Source of the DNA: Atherinomorus stipes
Taxonomy: Eukaryota > Chordata > Actinopteri > Atheriniformes > Atherinidae
DNA: 64,000 bases
Direction of reading: 5' to 3'
Assembly (NCBI GenBank): GCA_023101725.1
Contig: JALJCO010000089.1
Location: 62,001 to 126,000 of the forward strand
In this document: in pieces, positions 1-13,100 of the stretch
Position numbering within the stretch: position 1 is the first letter of the stretch
Layout of the letters: the number at the start of each line of letters is the position of its first letter
Made by a program: the position numbers and the translations under genes
The notes under the pieces: model-generated
What the model saw: only the letters and a program-made list of their open reading frames with translations
What the model was told of the DNA's origin: nothing
The model's database searches: none

Positions 1-353
1 TGTTTTAGCCTATTTGTTGGTGGTGGTGTGCCGCAGCATTTTGTTCTTGTAAAAAGTGTGATTTGCTTCTAAAAAGGTTGAAAAACACGGGTCTACATGA
101 CAGAATCATGCCTGTTTTTAATGGAGTGCCACTTGAGGGCACGAAAATCAATGCAATATTGATTTTTCGTCTCACCCCTTGTGCATAGAGAAGTGTCCGG
201 ATCCTCTGAATGCTTGTAACGTGATGATATCATGTAAAGTCGATGGAGGAAGATTCAAAATCTTTCATGGTGAGGAACATCACTTTGAAACTGCTCAGCA
301 CTTACAGACTGCTAACCCCCTACCCTGCTTTACTTTAGAGAGACTGCCTCTCT
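1..353. repeat. hAT-like tail fragment, then unassigned intron
   Basis: The first ~95 bases contain a GTGTGCCGCAGCATTTT...AAAAAGGTTGAAAAACAC string. It resembles the ends of common vertebrate hAT (Charlie-like) elements, where a 'gtgtgccg' stretch precedes 'aggttgaaaaac'. No partner end is visible, so it is either cut by the window edge or an old fragment. From about 100 to 353 I see nothing recognisable. If the bltp3b gene continues leftward, this is its intron. Confidence 0.3.
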
Positions 354-527
354 TAAGCCCTCTTTCCACCAGGGGGTCTGGGTGGGGTCAGGATGGATTG
401 GTCCACGTTCTTTTGCATCTCCACAGATAAAAACTGGGACGGGTAATATCTGACCCAACCCGGCCTACTTTTTTGGTACCCTTCGGTAGGGGTACTGATC
501 TAACCGATCCGGACCAAAGAGGTGGAG
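354..527. mobile_element. Truncated Harbinger-like MITE (second copy)
   Basis: This stretch starts AAGCCCTCTTTCCACC and continues through GATAAAAACTGGGACGGGTA and TTTTTTGGTACCCTTCG to ACCAAAGAGGTGGAGC. It matches the left ~175 bases of the complete element at 21401-21890 almost base for base. The right half is missing. At 528 the match stops and a mariner-type remnant begins, so the copy was truncated there or interrupted by it. Confidence 0.7.
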
Positions 528-1240
528 CATGAAAATCATGTTTTTCTTGAAGGATGCGGACTTCTTCCTGTACCACTGCTTGAAGAAGGTGTCTTCCAGA
601 AACTGGCAGTAGGACTGGGAGTTGAGCTTGACTCCATTCTCGACCCGAAAATGCCCCACAAGCTCATCTTTGATGATACCAGCCCATACCAGTACCCCAC
701 CTCCACCTTGCTGGCGTCTGAGTCGGACTGGAGCTCTCTGCCCTACCGATCCAGCCACGGGCCCATCCATCTGGCCCATCAATACTCACTCTCATTTCAT
801 CAGTCCATAAAACCTTAGAAAAATCAGTCTGAGATATTTCTTGGCCCAGTCTTGACGTTTCAGCTTGTGTGTCTCGTTTAGTGGTGGTCGTTTTTCAGCC
901 TTTCTTACCTTGGCCATGTCTCCGAGTACTGCACACCTTGTGCTTTTGGGCACTCCAGTGATGTTGCAGCTCTGAAATATGGCAAAACTGCTGGCAAGTG
1001 GCATCTTGGCAGCTGCACGTTTGACTTTTCTCAGTTCATGGGCAGCTATTTTGCGCATTGGTTTTTCCATAAGTTTCTTGCGACCCTGTTGACTATTTTG
1101 AATGAAACGAATGAAGAGATGCACATCACCTGATATGCTTAATTGGTAGTAGGCTTTCGGCCTATACAGCTTGGAGTAAATGGAATAACTTGATCAAAAT
1201 AAAGCCAAAAGTTAATCATTTGCCACTGCTCTTGAAAAGC
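528..1240 (-). mobile_element. Degenerate Tc1/mariner transposon, minus-strand transposase
   Basis: Minus-strand frames encode broken pieces of a Tc1/mariner transposase. The piece at 792-1124 has a basic helix-turn-helix-like stretch (HELRKVKRAAAKMPLASS) and later LKRQDWAKKYLRLIFLRFYG. The piece at 465-782 has the GGGGVLVWAGIIKDELVGHF block that precedes the second catalytic Asp in this family. The tail at 1150-1240 (CCTATACAGCTTGGAGTAA, then GATCAAAAT) resembles a mariner end common in fish genomes. Frameshifts, a lost first catalytic region and the neighbouring MITE fragment show it is dead. Confidence 0.65.
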
Positions 1241-4116
1241 AGCAAAAGATGGGTTCAAGATAAAGACAAAAGCTGCTTACACGGTGCTTCGGCAGAATTT
1301 GAAAAGAGGCCAAAGTTGGACATTTTGAATAAATACAACTTGCAGGCCGGTCCTTCTCTGTAGAGGCCTTTATGCAAGTATATAGCTGTTGGTAGCTGGA
1401 ATAAATTTAAGAAATGGGAGTGACTGACACCAGTTGGCTGGGGGAAATTCCTGGAAGCAGGCCGAGTCCATCCCTTGTACTGTAAGAGCATAGTAACCTT
1501 TTCACCAATTTATTCAATTTGCCAAGTACTGCTTTAACATGCAAACATTTGGTAAACTAACCAGACCAACCTCCCCAAAACAAAGAACTTGTTACTATTC
1601 TCATATAGTGAAGGTCATAACATAATCATTGTTTTATTGGTGTGCATATTACCTTCAGACAAAAGCATCTCCAAGGGCATAAGCTCCATCCATTTTTATA
1701 TTATTGCGTAATAGTTTAAAAGCCGTGTTGTTGTTGGAGGTGTGATACTCTCAAGTACAGTGACTAATACTCTGTTAAACCACTGGTGTGGTACTACCTT
1801 ACACAATGCTCTGAGTGTTTACAGTCAGCCTTTTTGACAGGTAGTGCTTGGATAGTTGTATTTACAGTGTTTTACTATCTTGTACAGCTTTCGCAGAAAC
1901 ACGTCCTGAAAGTGTGTCTGAGGAATAAAGACACACATGACATTCAGGCTCTGTGTAATTGAGTGTTAAAGATGGAGCAGATGCGATGGTTTCCAGCAGC
2001 TTGCATGCTGCACAACAATCAACCGTCTGGGGACCTGGACCAGCCTGGCTGCAGTCTGTTAACCCGACACCTGCGCTCCTCTCACTGAGGTGGCAGCCAT
2101 GAGGGAGAAAACTGGCAGCCATGGCAGTAACACAGCATGTTTCAGCAGACATGTCAGAGCCGTAACAAAGAAAATGGCAGCCGCTGGAGGCCGGCGGAAA
2201 TCTTATGAGAGGCCGGATGAGATGAACTGGGTTCAGGGAGCGCAGTTAAACGTCCAAGAGCTTCACGAGCTGCTTTAATAGTCACTTTAGGAAGCTTAGT
2301 TTGAGCAAGAGGATTCTCCACCAGCTTGCCTTTGATACAGGGGAAACCACTTAAAGCCCCACTACTGAACTTAGTCAGATATTTTACTTTGTCTCCCACC
2401 CAACAACGCCTAATTTAACATTATTCTTGCATCCTGTCTCTTCTCTGCGCTCTCTCCATCGAGTAAGTCATTACAATGTTGACTCTTGACTTATCACTAG
2501 AGTCGCTTTCCCCTCTGAAATAAGCGGGTCCACATGGGTTTTTCAAACACAGGTCAACCCACTTATAACCAGCATTTTAGGCTTCTTTCCCATTGGCAAA
2601 AAAGCCCTGGGTCTGGCAAGCTGCGTGGCTTCTGTCCCCACTGCTGTGTGTCTGGTGACGCCATCACGTCTCGTTGACGATGTAATCCAAGCGACAGAAA
2701 TTAGGAAAGTAAACAATGGAGAGCGAGTCAGGCTGTAGTCAATGTGCTTTCTTGTTTTGCGCTTTTGTCCGTCCTCAGAATGACCAAAAATCAGCTGGTG
2801 ATGGGCGATTTTCTAGCGCAGATGGAATGAAGGCATCGTGAATTTGAGGCCAAAGCAGAGTTGTTTTGGTACGGTAAATGAGATGCAACTGGCGCGATGT
2901 CATGACGTAGGGACGTACCACCCAATGTCATCTCAACCCGGGTCTGGCGTTCCCATTGCATGCCAGTCGTAGCCAAGCTGATTTAAGGTGATTTTTTACC
3001 CGCGTCGCTTCCTGAGTCGTTTGACGCTGGTCAGGGAGCCTTTCCCAGGGCCACTAAAAGCCAAATGTTCGCAGGTTTAAACAAGTTTTTTGGCCAGTGG
3101 TAAAGGGATATAACTGTCTCTCTTTCTTTTCCTCCTCTGATGATGTTCGAGGTAAATTTGCTGAATCAACCAGAGTTCATGCTTAAAACTACCACTGAGT
3201 TGATGTCCAGTTGCTAGCATGCAACAACATACCATAAAGAAAACATCTACAATAAAGTGATGCACTGGTTGGGATTAATAAGTTGTAAATTGTAGTTTCT
3301 CAGCTTTCGGTTGCTGTAGAGCAACGACGGCTCCAGCTATATACTTAATTCAGTGCATCATCAAAATAAGTCAGAAGCACCAAGTATTAATGTCGTAAAG
3401 TTATATAGTGTTACTTTAACTACATTAGGAACAACAATCCACCTAGGGAGTATCTCTGATGATAAACAGCTGTAGATTAGGGATATGTAATGATTTTTAA
3501 ATGTTAAAATAATAATTCAATTGTAAGAAACTGAAATGGTTAAGCAACAAACCGTGTCGTTTTAATCAGTAGTACCTGATAGTAATGTGTTTCTACGTCC
3601 ATAAGGGGGCATCAATTTACCAAACATTACCAAACATTAAGAAAAACCATCAGCAAACCATCAGAAGCTGTCTGACGATGCTGTAGCTGTCTCTCCCCAC
3701 ACAGTCATGGACAGCGCTTACAGCAGAGTTGTATCTAAACATCATGTCATTCCATACTCAACTTGAAAATGCTCATTTCCACTGATCATTGTGGACTAAA
3801 CCAAACACCTGCCAGGGATGGGTTGGTACATTAAGCTATAACAGTGTGACCGTGTGTTGGTCAGGTTGTTTACACATGTGGTTTTTACCATTGCCACCAA
3901 CGTCTCCACAGATTTCTTTGTATTTCAGATGTAACATTGATCCCAACAGAAAACAAAATTAAGACAGAATGAAGATGAGTTTGCAATTTTCAAGTCCATC
4001 TAGTAAACATTTGTTGTACCTGCTTATAAAACCAAAATGATGAAGACTAAATTACCTCAAATGTGAACAAAAACATTCTGTTTCTGCTTTTACGGGAAAC
4101 AAAAAAGTGAACTTAC
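1241..4116. other. Intron 3 of bltp3b (partial); no clear feature
   Basis: Sequence left of the exon 3 donor. I looked on the minus strand for the next conserved BLTP3 exon (expected to continue ...LSLDKVxMEMSTCEE) and did not find it, so exon 4 probably lies beyond the left edge. A few short open frames (for example 2154-2399 minus) have no recognisable family. A purine-rich A tract sits just right of the exon, at 4294-4308. Confidence 0.5.
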
Positions 4117-4155
4117 CAAAGAGATTGGGTGAGTCTTGAGTTTGGTCCATGGTAT
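4117..4155 (-). CDS. bltp3b: bltp3b coding exon 3 (39-nt small exon)
   Basis: TCACAG|ATACCATGGACC... encodes exactly [13 protein letters not shown] (13 codons) before the donor |GTAAGT. It continues the conserved '[14 protein letters not shown]' run found in human BLTP3 proteins, in phase 0 on both sides. It is easily missed because it is so short. Confidence 0.92.
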
Positions 4156-7100
4156 CTGTGAGTGAAAAGAACAGAGTGACACAGCTTTTTAGTCTCAAAG
4201 TAACCTGATCATTAAAGGGGACACAAAGCGTTTAAATGAGTCAGAAAAAAAAGTGGGAGTAAAAACATACAGCAGTGGGGGCAAAGAGGAAGAAAAAAAA
4301 AAAAAATCAATGTGTCTAGACTGACAGGCAGCTCTTTCATTCAGCTGCAGAGCTCCCATTAATCCTCTTGATTCAAGTCTGTGTCAAATTATATAGTAAC
4401 AGAGATTAAATTCTTGTGTTCAGTGGCAGGTTTTTTTTCTCCCCACAGAGCGGCTTGTTCGCTCAGACATGATAAATCAAGAAATGCTCAGGATTTGCAG
4501 CTTTAATTGAATTAAACATTTCATTTGCCTCACGTCTTGCACAAAAATGAGGGGGAACAAACTCGTAGCCCATCACACTTACAGCCATTACATGAAGCTA
4601 TAAATGCGTTAATGGCAGTGCTGATTTTGCTCACCTTAACCTGGACAATCAATAACTAATATTTACAGCATTTCAAATGAAAGTCGGGTCAGTTTTGGGC
4701 TCAATGCATCTATAACAGGAAGATACAAAGAAGCGAATGGGGATCTAACAAGTGAGGAAGTGAGATAAACATCTGTGTTGTCTCGTTTCTACCGGTTTCA
4801 CAGTGAAAACTGAAAACGTTGAACTGAATCCAGGCAGTGCAAAAGGTTTCACTCCATCAGCTCCACTCTTTTCTCAGAAAACTTGTAAATGATGCGACTT
4901 TCACAGCTGCAAACCTGCATTTGGACTCCGCACAGCGTCACTGGCTCAGCGTACACAAGAGGCTGCTTTGTTTAAGCTTGAAGGATAATTAGGACAAAGA
5001 CAGCAATCAAGGAAACACAAAACAGTGTTTGCTGTTATTCATTAACCAAATGGCCTCTAAAAGGGAGCTGACACATGCACACAGTTTAGCAAGAATGTTG
5101 AGGAGTTCGGAGCCCAAACAAAAAAACAATAAAGGAGTGGAGGAAGAAAAGAGGTGGAAAATGGACCTTGCTCTGAATAAAAGTGCAATTGCAAAGCAAA
5201 TTTTAAAAGATCCATTCACTGTTTCCAGGGTGTGTCACAGTCTGCTTATAGACATTGCACTTGGCTGATGACTGCATCAGAACATGAGACAGAGGCAGCA
5301 GAAATAGCCAACGTGGGGGACTGGCTGCACATTTATTCATGTTTTCCAGGTTTCTTCTACTTGAAACCTGAAATAACAGCACAAAAGCAGTTTTTTCCAT
5401 ATTATCTAGGATGTCTGGGTAATATAATCATTTCTCTATAAACATTTCTGTATGTTGAATATGAAACTACTGCCAGACAGAGCTTATAATTAACACAAGA
5501 AATGACCTTCAAGAAAGGTTATTACAGCAAATAAACCTACATTTTTACAGTAAAAAAAAATGTGTTTAGGTATTCATTCACTCGCTTGACAAAGCTGCAT
5601 AAAAAATAAAAACAAATGACAGCATTTAATGCAGCTGACCAACTCGTCTGCTGAGAATGTGTCATTTCTCTGTGCTCTCAGTCAGTACTTAGCGTGACGC
5701 TTTGACGCTACTGTGGAAGATGGGATTCCTTTGTCAGAGCTGTTCTCACATTGTGTCCTTTCAATTGGGTCAAATGACACGATTCTCTTTATCCATGAGT
5801 ATAAATGATGCTCTGCAGAACAATACAGGGGTTTTTACTGCGTGCAGACACCTTGGCTCTCTAACTGACCTCCTGGCCAGAAAGTTAAACTTAGAAAATA
5901 TATCAGTTGATGCTCCAGATTAGGGATCGACTGATGCAGATTCTTTAGGGCCGATACCAAAATCTTTTCATCAGCCTCAGCTGATGGCCGATACAATCTG
6001 CCAATATTTGTGGCCCATACTGCATCTGACTCCAAAATTAATTCAATGAAGGATACAATAAAAAGTGATTTTACAACTCTTTTACTATGAAAAAAAACAA
6101 AGCACTTCAAATAAATACACTGTATTGCCAACAGTATTTGCTCACCCATCCAAATGACCGAAATCAGATGTTTCAATCACTTCCATGTCCACAAGTGTAT
6201 AAAATGAGGCATCTAGGCATGCAGACTGTTTTTACAAACATTTGTGAAAGAATGGGTCACCCTCAGGAGCTCAGTGAATTCCAGCGTGGAACTGTGATAG
6301 GATGCCACCTGTGCAACAAACCCAGTCGTGAAATTTCCTCGCTCCTTAATATTCCACAGTCAACTGTCAGCTGTATTATAAGAAAATGGAAGTGTTTGGG
6401 AATGACAGCAATTCAGCCACGACCCTGTAAACTGACGTAGCGGGGTCAGCTCTGCATAGGTCACAAGGTGTGTTATCACAGGAAAACTCCTAATATCTGT
6501 AGGATGCTGGCTCTTGAGGACCGGAGTTGCCCATCCCTGCTAAAGCACATAGTGCGAAGAGGTCGCCAACTTTCTGCAGTCAATCGCTACGGACCTCCAA
6601 ACTTCATGTGGCCTTCAGATCAGCTCAAGAACAGTGACAGAGAGCTTCATGGAATGGGTTTCCATGGCAATCAGCTGCATCCATCAATGCATCACCAAGT
6701 GCAATACAAAGCATGGATGCAGTGGTGGAAAGCAGCCGCCACTGGACTCTAGAGCAGTGGAGGCATTCTTTGGAGTGACGAATCATGCTTCTCCATCTCG
6801 CAATCTCATGGACGAGTCTGGGTTTGGCAGTAGCCAGGACAACGGTACTCGGCTGACTGCATTTTGCCAAGTGTAAAGTTTGGTGGAGGGGGGATTATGG
6901 TGTGGGGGTGTTTTTCAGGAGCTGGGCTTGACCCCTTAGTTCCAGTAAAAGGAACTCTGAATGCTTCAGCATACCAAGACATTCTGGACAATTCCATGCT
7001 CCGAACTTTGTGGGAACAGTTTGGAACTGGCCCCTTCCTCTTCCAACATGACTGTGCACCAGTGCACAAAGCAGGTCCATAAAGACATGGATGCAGAGTC

Positions 7101-10100
7101 TGGTGTGGAGGAACTGGACTGGCCTGCACAGAGTCCTGACCTCAACCCGATAGAACAACTTTGGGATGAATTAGAGCGGAGACTGAGAGCCAGGCCTTCT
7201 CATCCAACATCAGTGTGTGACCTCACAAATGTGCTTCTGGAAGAATGGTCAAAGATTCCCATAAACACTCCTAAACCTTGTGGACAGCCTTCCAAAAGAT
7301 TTGAAGCTGTTCTAGCTGCAAAGGTGGACCAACCTCATATTGAACCCTATGGATTTCGAATGAGACGTCACTTAAACTCATATGTGAGTCAAGGGAGGTG
7401 AGTGAATACTTTTTGCAATATAGTGTATATAAAAAAGAAACAGTGCACTTTAAAAAAAATAAAAAATGATAAAATTGTAATAAAAAAAAATACTGAATAA
7501 ACATAATATATATAAATGAATATATATATATATATATAAATTTATATATAAATATACATATATGATATATATATATATATATATATAATAAAGTCTGTAA
7601 ATTATGCCGAATGAGGGTATTGACCAACACATCAGACTTATTGGCCAATGCCGATTCCAGCAAAAAATTTAAAAATTGCCCTACAATATCAGTTGGCCAA
7701 CATATCGGTCCATTCTTACTCCAGATCTCTGTATTTTGCAGGATTCTCACCACACTGATAAGAGTTAAGAATCTTCTAACATGTGAAATTTTAGTTTCGA
7801 CAGCGTAACAGACAAACAGACGTATTTTTATTCATTGCATCGTATGTATTTATTTCTAATAAATGGCTGTTTTTATTTCCATGTAAGGTGAATTTTATAA
7901 GTTATTACTAGGTTTACAGATGGTTTAAAACAACCAGAGCTGCATCTGACAGAAAACATGTTCTGTAAATACACAAGTGTAAAATCAATGTGACATTTTC
8001 CCCATTTGCTTAATAACAAACGGACCAGAAACCAAGGACAATGTCCCTCACCCTGATGGCGGCCTTGTTGCAGAACACGCGGTTGATAGCCAGCCAGGTG
8101 GGCAGGTCCAGCAGACTCTGGAGAACCTCCTCATCCAGCTCCAGGTTGGTGAGCTGGCCCTCCCCCTTCAGCGTGCTCAGGTTGATCTTGTCCGGCGACA
8201 GGTTTTTAGCAAACCTACGAAGCAAAAAAGAGCAGCATAAAGATTTGATGCTGAGGATATTTATAGAAACTCTTGCCGTGTGGGATGTTGGTTAAAACAC
8301 ACGTCCAACTTTTTCTATGCAGTTTAATTTAATCAATGAGACAAATAACCAGCTTCAAGAATAGAAATAAACACATCTTTAAACTAAAACTGCCTTTACT
8401 GTAGCCTGAGATGCGAAACTTGGAGGTTCTGCAGCAGCTTTTATCCAACGTGATCATTCAGGGCAATATTGTTTGATTTTAAATGATTTAGACGGAATTT
8501 TTCCTCATAGCTTCCATTTATGAAATTTTTGCAGCAAAGGACAAAATGGGCCCAAATCTCAAGGTGCATCAGAGGATAAAGGTGCTCCAACTCTGATTTA
8601 TATTCATAATGTCAGCTTCTTGCAGGAGTTTGAACTGAATCTGCCAGAGTCTTTGTTTTTTAGCTTCAAAAGAGACATAACCCCCCCCCCCCCCAAAAAA
8701 AAAACCTTGAGGTCAATGACCTGAATGTATTTCGCTCTGATTCACAGTTGGACTAATAGTTAATAGTTAGCAGAGTGGCTTGTTAGGAAATGGCTTATTG
8801 ATTCATGAATCTTTGCACATCACATCTGATGGAATCTCTCACCAAAGGGCCTGACGTTCAGACTTCACACGCTACACAATCCCATTATTGGTCAAATATC
8901 GTCTGTCTGCCATTTTAACTTCAGGTTTGCAAAGGAACCAAGAGTACAAAGCGTGCTTTTAGAGAACAATACAGCATAAACAACTCTATTCAAAAGGTAA
9001 AGTCTGACAAAAACTACAGTATCAACCGCAGCTAGCTGCCCGCAGGTCGGCTCACTCTCTGACACACAAATAGTACAGTCGACTTAAGCTTGTTACCAAG
9101 CTAATCTCTCACACACAACAGAATGTATCTGCAAACAGGACTGGATCAAAGCTCAGTTTTATGCACACACACACACACACACACACACCAGTCTGTGAAT
9201 AATTCTCAAGGCTAAAAGATCAATACAGTAATTGTAGCTTCAGTACTTTACTCTCCTCCTACTGTAACTGACAAGATTTCTGTAAGGAAATAAAGTAGGC
9301 GAGCTCATTGAAGAAAACAAGGACTGGGAGTCTCTTTACACACAAATAAGTACTAGATAAAATAACCAAGGTTGCATATTCAATCCTAAGAGTCATTTAA
9401 GTACTAAGAAATCCTCTTACAGTTGTGATCCTGCTATAATTTCCATCAATAACTTGACTTATACTTTTTAAGTTAGTTATAACTTAAGTTAGTTATAATT
9501 TCCCCTCTGGGACTAAAAACATAAGTTCATTAGATCACTAGTACTGAATAGGGCAGTTTACACATAACTTAGAAGAATATTAAGAGATACTGTATGTTCT
9601 TGTTTTACAACAGTTGTTAATGTCTCATCATATGCCACTATACATCAACTGGTAATAATCAAAAATTATCTGGACTTGATAGGACTTAATAATGAGGAAA
9701 GACCTGAATGGTAAAAAAATCCAAACTAATGTGACCTTAATGAAAAATGTTTGTGATCGTTTTCTCTGTCATTAATCAACTTATCTTATTTTAATCTGGA
9801 TCTTTTTTTTTTTTTTTTTGACAGTAACCCCAGACTGGCTGGTGGCATCACTCCCAGTACTGCCCAGTTACTGTCCTCAAAACTTAATTGCTAACACAAA
9901 CACACGCATCACAAACATTGATGAACAGGGTAGGCGAGAGTGGGGGTGTAGGTTTAATCCCCAGCAGCTGCGGTTATGTTGTCATATACCTGTTGCTCGT
10001 GTTGTTACTTGTGTTTTTCTCAGTTTGTCTTCCAGTAGATGCTCCTGATCAGGGATGCACAATTAACCTTAATCGCATCGATATTGAGGTTTTAACTACC

Positions 10101-13100
10101 GCAATAACCTAACCTCATGAGCCTGAGGTTATCTTCTTCCTGTCTCTGACATTTAAGCGACAAACCTATTCGCCAATAAAAATGGTCTAGCACCACGTTC
10201 CTGGCTTGATGGAAAACAAGTTTGTATGCACCGGCTGCAATCAGCAGCTAACAATAGAAACTGCACGTGGCGTTGCGCTATGAGCAAAAAGTTTGATAAG
10301 TTTCATTTATTCATTAGTGAGCTCTAATATTCACTTTATCATGAATAATTCAACAAAGAGATTAAAGTTAAGCCAATGGGAATATTGAAAAGTAACAGAA
10401 TATCTATTTTTCCAAGTAGTTCTTTTTACAAAGCTGTAAATCCGTTTTAAACATTGTTACTTTTTAGAAAAGGAATTAGTGACTATAATCACTTTTTAGC
10501 AATCACAAAACATTGAACAACCTCAACCACTGTGTAGTTTTTATTAGAGATTTCTCAGGTTCAACAGCAGACAAAAGCCAGAAGAGGACGCTGAACACAT
10601 ACATAATTTTCAATTATCGTATACTGTTGTCAAGGGTGTCAACTTGTGCAAGACTATGTTGTAAAAGTAATGACTTCTTTCATTCAAAATTGTAGTTTTA
10701 TGCATTTAAAAGTATCAAATGTAAACATCGCGAATTGAATCGCAATTGCAATATTTGTCAGAAAAATCGCAATTAGGTTTTTTGTCAAAATCGTGCAGGC
10801 CTACTCCTGATGATTACATGCTTTTTTTTCCTTCCAAAGGCTGCGGGATGTTTCAGTTATGTTTCTTTACAGCTGCTGGAGCTGGTTTCTGTGTGTTGCT
10901 GTTGCTTTTTTTTAATCTATCTAGGTTCTTTTTCTTCTCCTCACTCCTTAACTTGTTTCTCCTTGTCATGTCCAGCAATAGCATGTACATGTAACCTGGT
11001 GATAACCAAAGGAAGAAAAATAAAGTCTTTCATTCACAAGGCTTAATTTCCTTTATCCTGGTGATGCACGATATAAAAAATTTTAAACGATATCGATGAC
11101 TGATAATTTTCTGCTTCTCATGGCCGATACCGATATTACAGCTAAAAATGGTGTAATACTCATTCCTTGAGCAAAATTATAAAAATACTTCTGCTGCATC
11201 CAGTAGTTGCCAGACATGTCATGATGTTGCACGGTGGGCGTGGCCTTATGCTGTTCCCAGGCCCCACTGATAAGAAAAACAAACAAACATTCTGCGGGTT
11301 CGCCAAAATGCACCTGTTATACACTGGCTAATTATACTAATAACTGTTTTATTAACTTTTTTTTTTTTTTAATTTCTTCTCATTTTATGGTGCCTTTTAA
11401 GACCCGGCTGGGGACAGCAGATGAAAACATGCCCTTTGTCTAAAACTGGAGTATTTAGAAGTTTTTTCTTCTACACAAATAAAATCTGAAAAAAATATCG
11501 TCAGATATCAGGTCAAAAATCGATAATTGATTTTAAAGCAAATGTCGGCCAAGATTAGTATCGGGCCGATAACATCGTGCATCATGACTTTACCCATTAA
11601 ACCCCCATTGGCAAAGCAAATCTGTTCGACACAACACGACAGCCAGATCACCATTCTGCTTGCTGTGATGCCGGACAGGTAGAAAAAGGATGCACCATAA
11701 CAGTTTTTTAAAAGCAATACTGATAACCAATCAATTTCAGCTCCTAAAACCAATACTGATAACATACACCATACCTAATAATACCAAATCAAAAATTCCA
11801 ACTATAGGGGGTAGCTCGTGTCTATAATAAGAAGGGAAAATAGTTTGGAAGCAGATTGGGGTCTCCCTTGTGAAGCAGCAGCTTTCTTGCCCCAATCGCA
11901 GTATCTCAGCGAGGAAAGCTTAAAAGTGGGATTTTCAACTTCTGCAAGTCCGAGCTTAAAAATTCCAACTGTATAGGTTATAAGTTATTGGGGCAAGTCA
12001 TCATGATATTGGACTTATTGGAATTACATAATAATTTCCTGTTATCGGCCCGATTATTATCGTGCATCCCTACAGACAGCTCAAGATTAAAATAAATAAA
12101 TAACCCTCAAATCAGTGTTGTTTTTGGCAGCTATCTGAGTTTTAGTCTTAGTCTTAGTCTTTCTGACGAAAATGCTTATTAGTTTTAGTCATATTTTAGT
12201 CATTTCTGTATCTGATAGTTTTAGTCTAGTTTTAGTCGACGAAAATCAAAAAAAGGTTTTAGTCTAGTTTTTGTCAGGTAGGCTATTAAAAAAAAAAAAA
12301 AGAAAAACTGGCCACTAATGAGACCATGCTGCCGGTTACATTTGAGCATAAAGGTTTGTATATGAAAACAGAAAGAAAGACTATGTTCCATTGCAAGTGA
12401 AGACAGCAGTTAATGGTGAGGGGAGTGAGTTGCGTTGTCTTGTATTATAATCATGTGGCACCTGAAAGTTTAATTTTGTTGTTTTATTATATTGTGTATC
12501 TTTTCTTTACCTGCCAAGGGACTGCTGATGCTAATTAGCTTACTAATAACAATTCAACATGTTGCTATATGTTCATTATTATGTACTGTCCCTGTCAAAT
12601 AAAAAAGTTTGAAGATAAAATAAATTTTAAAGCTTCTCATAAAAATACTGAATGCAAAAACGTTTTTGACACACAAACCATCAATTTATTGCAAAATTAA
12701 GGTAAAATATAGGGCTGCAAATATCTTAAATTACAAACCATTTGGGAGTCGAAACAGCCGGCTCTTTAGGAACGACTCAAAAGAGCCGACTCTTTAAGAA
12801 CCGAATCAAAAGAGCCGACTCTTTGGGAACCGAATCAAAAAGACCGGCTCTCTGAAAAGAGACGAACTTCCCCGTTTGAACAGCGCAGCCAAGCAGCTGC
12901 GCGTCTGACCGCAGGTGTTCACCAGAGTCCCGCAGCAGTTCAGATACCCGACGGTAACACGCAAAAACGCTGTTTAGCAGATAGAAATGACAAAGATTAA
13001 TATCATGGTTAAGGTGTGGGCGGATATTTATGGAGCTCGGGCGGGTGGCGGTGAGAATATGTTTCTTTTTCGTTGGACAAGGCGCGTTTTAAACATCAAA

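Larger units (their letters stand above)
5922..7725. mobile_element. GGGATCGACTGAT-family DNA element interrupted by Tc1
   Basis: The left end, TAGGGATCGACTGATGCAGATT, is followed by repeated GCCGATAC motifs. The right part (7596-7725) has GCATTGGCC, CAGTTGGCC and ATATCGG strings. The reverse complement of 7596-7725 matches 33530-33660 over more than 100 bases, including CATAATTTACAGACTT next to a TA microsatellite, so both are one family. An 8-bp target duplication was not found. A Tc1-like element at 6118-7425 sits inside. Confidence 0.65.
10003..11700. repeat. Interrupted copy of a dispersed repeat (partner at 22.87-23.15 kb)
   Basis: Pieces of this stretch match 22868-23150 in order: CAGTTTGTCTTC...GCTCCTGATGATT, then the CTTTACAG...GCTGG region, and finally CAACACGACAGCCAGATCA near 11630. 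Here the copy is split by a hAT insertion (10050-10803) and another element (11062-11583), while the partner is compact. The family is not identified. Confidence 0.55.

Noticed and set aside
2154..2399. 81-codon minus-strand frame as a bltp3b exon
   Set aside because: It does not continue the conserved BLTP3 sequence and lacks matching splice phases.
7271..7753. 160-codon minus-strand frame
   Set aside because: Runs through a TA microsatellite (Tyr-Ile repeats) and the antisense of the Tc1 transposase.
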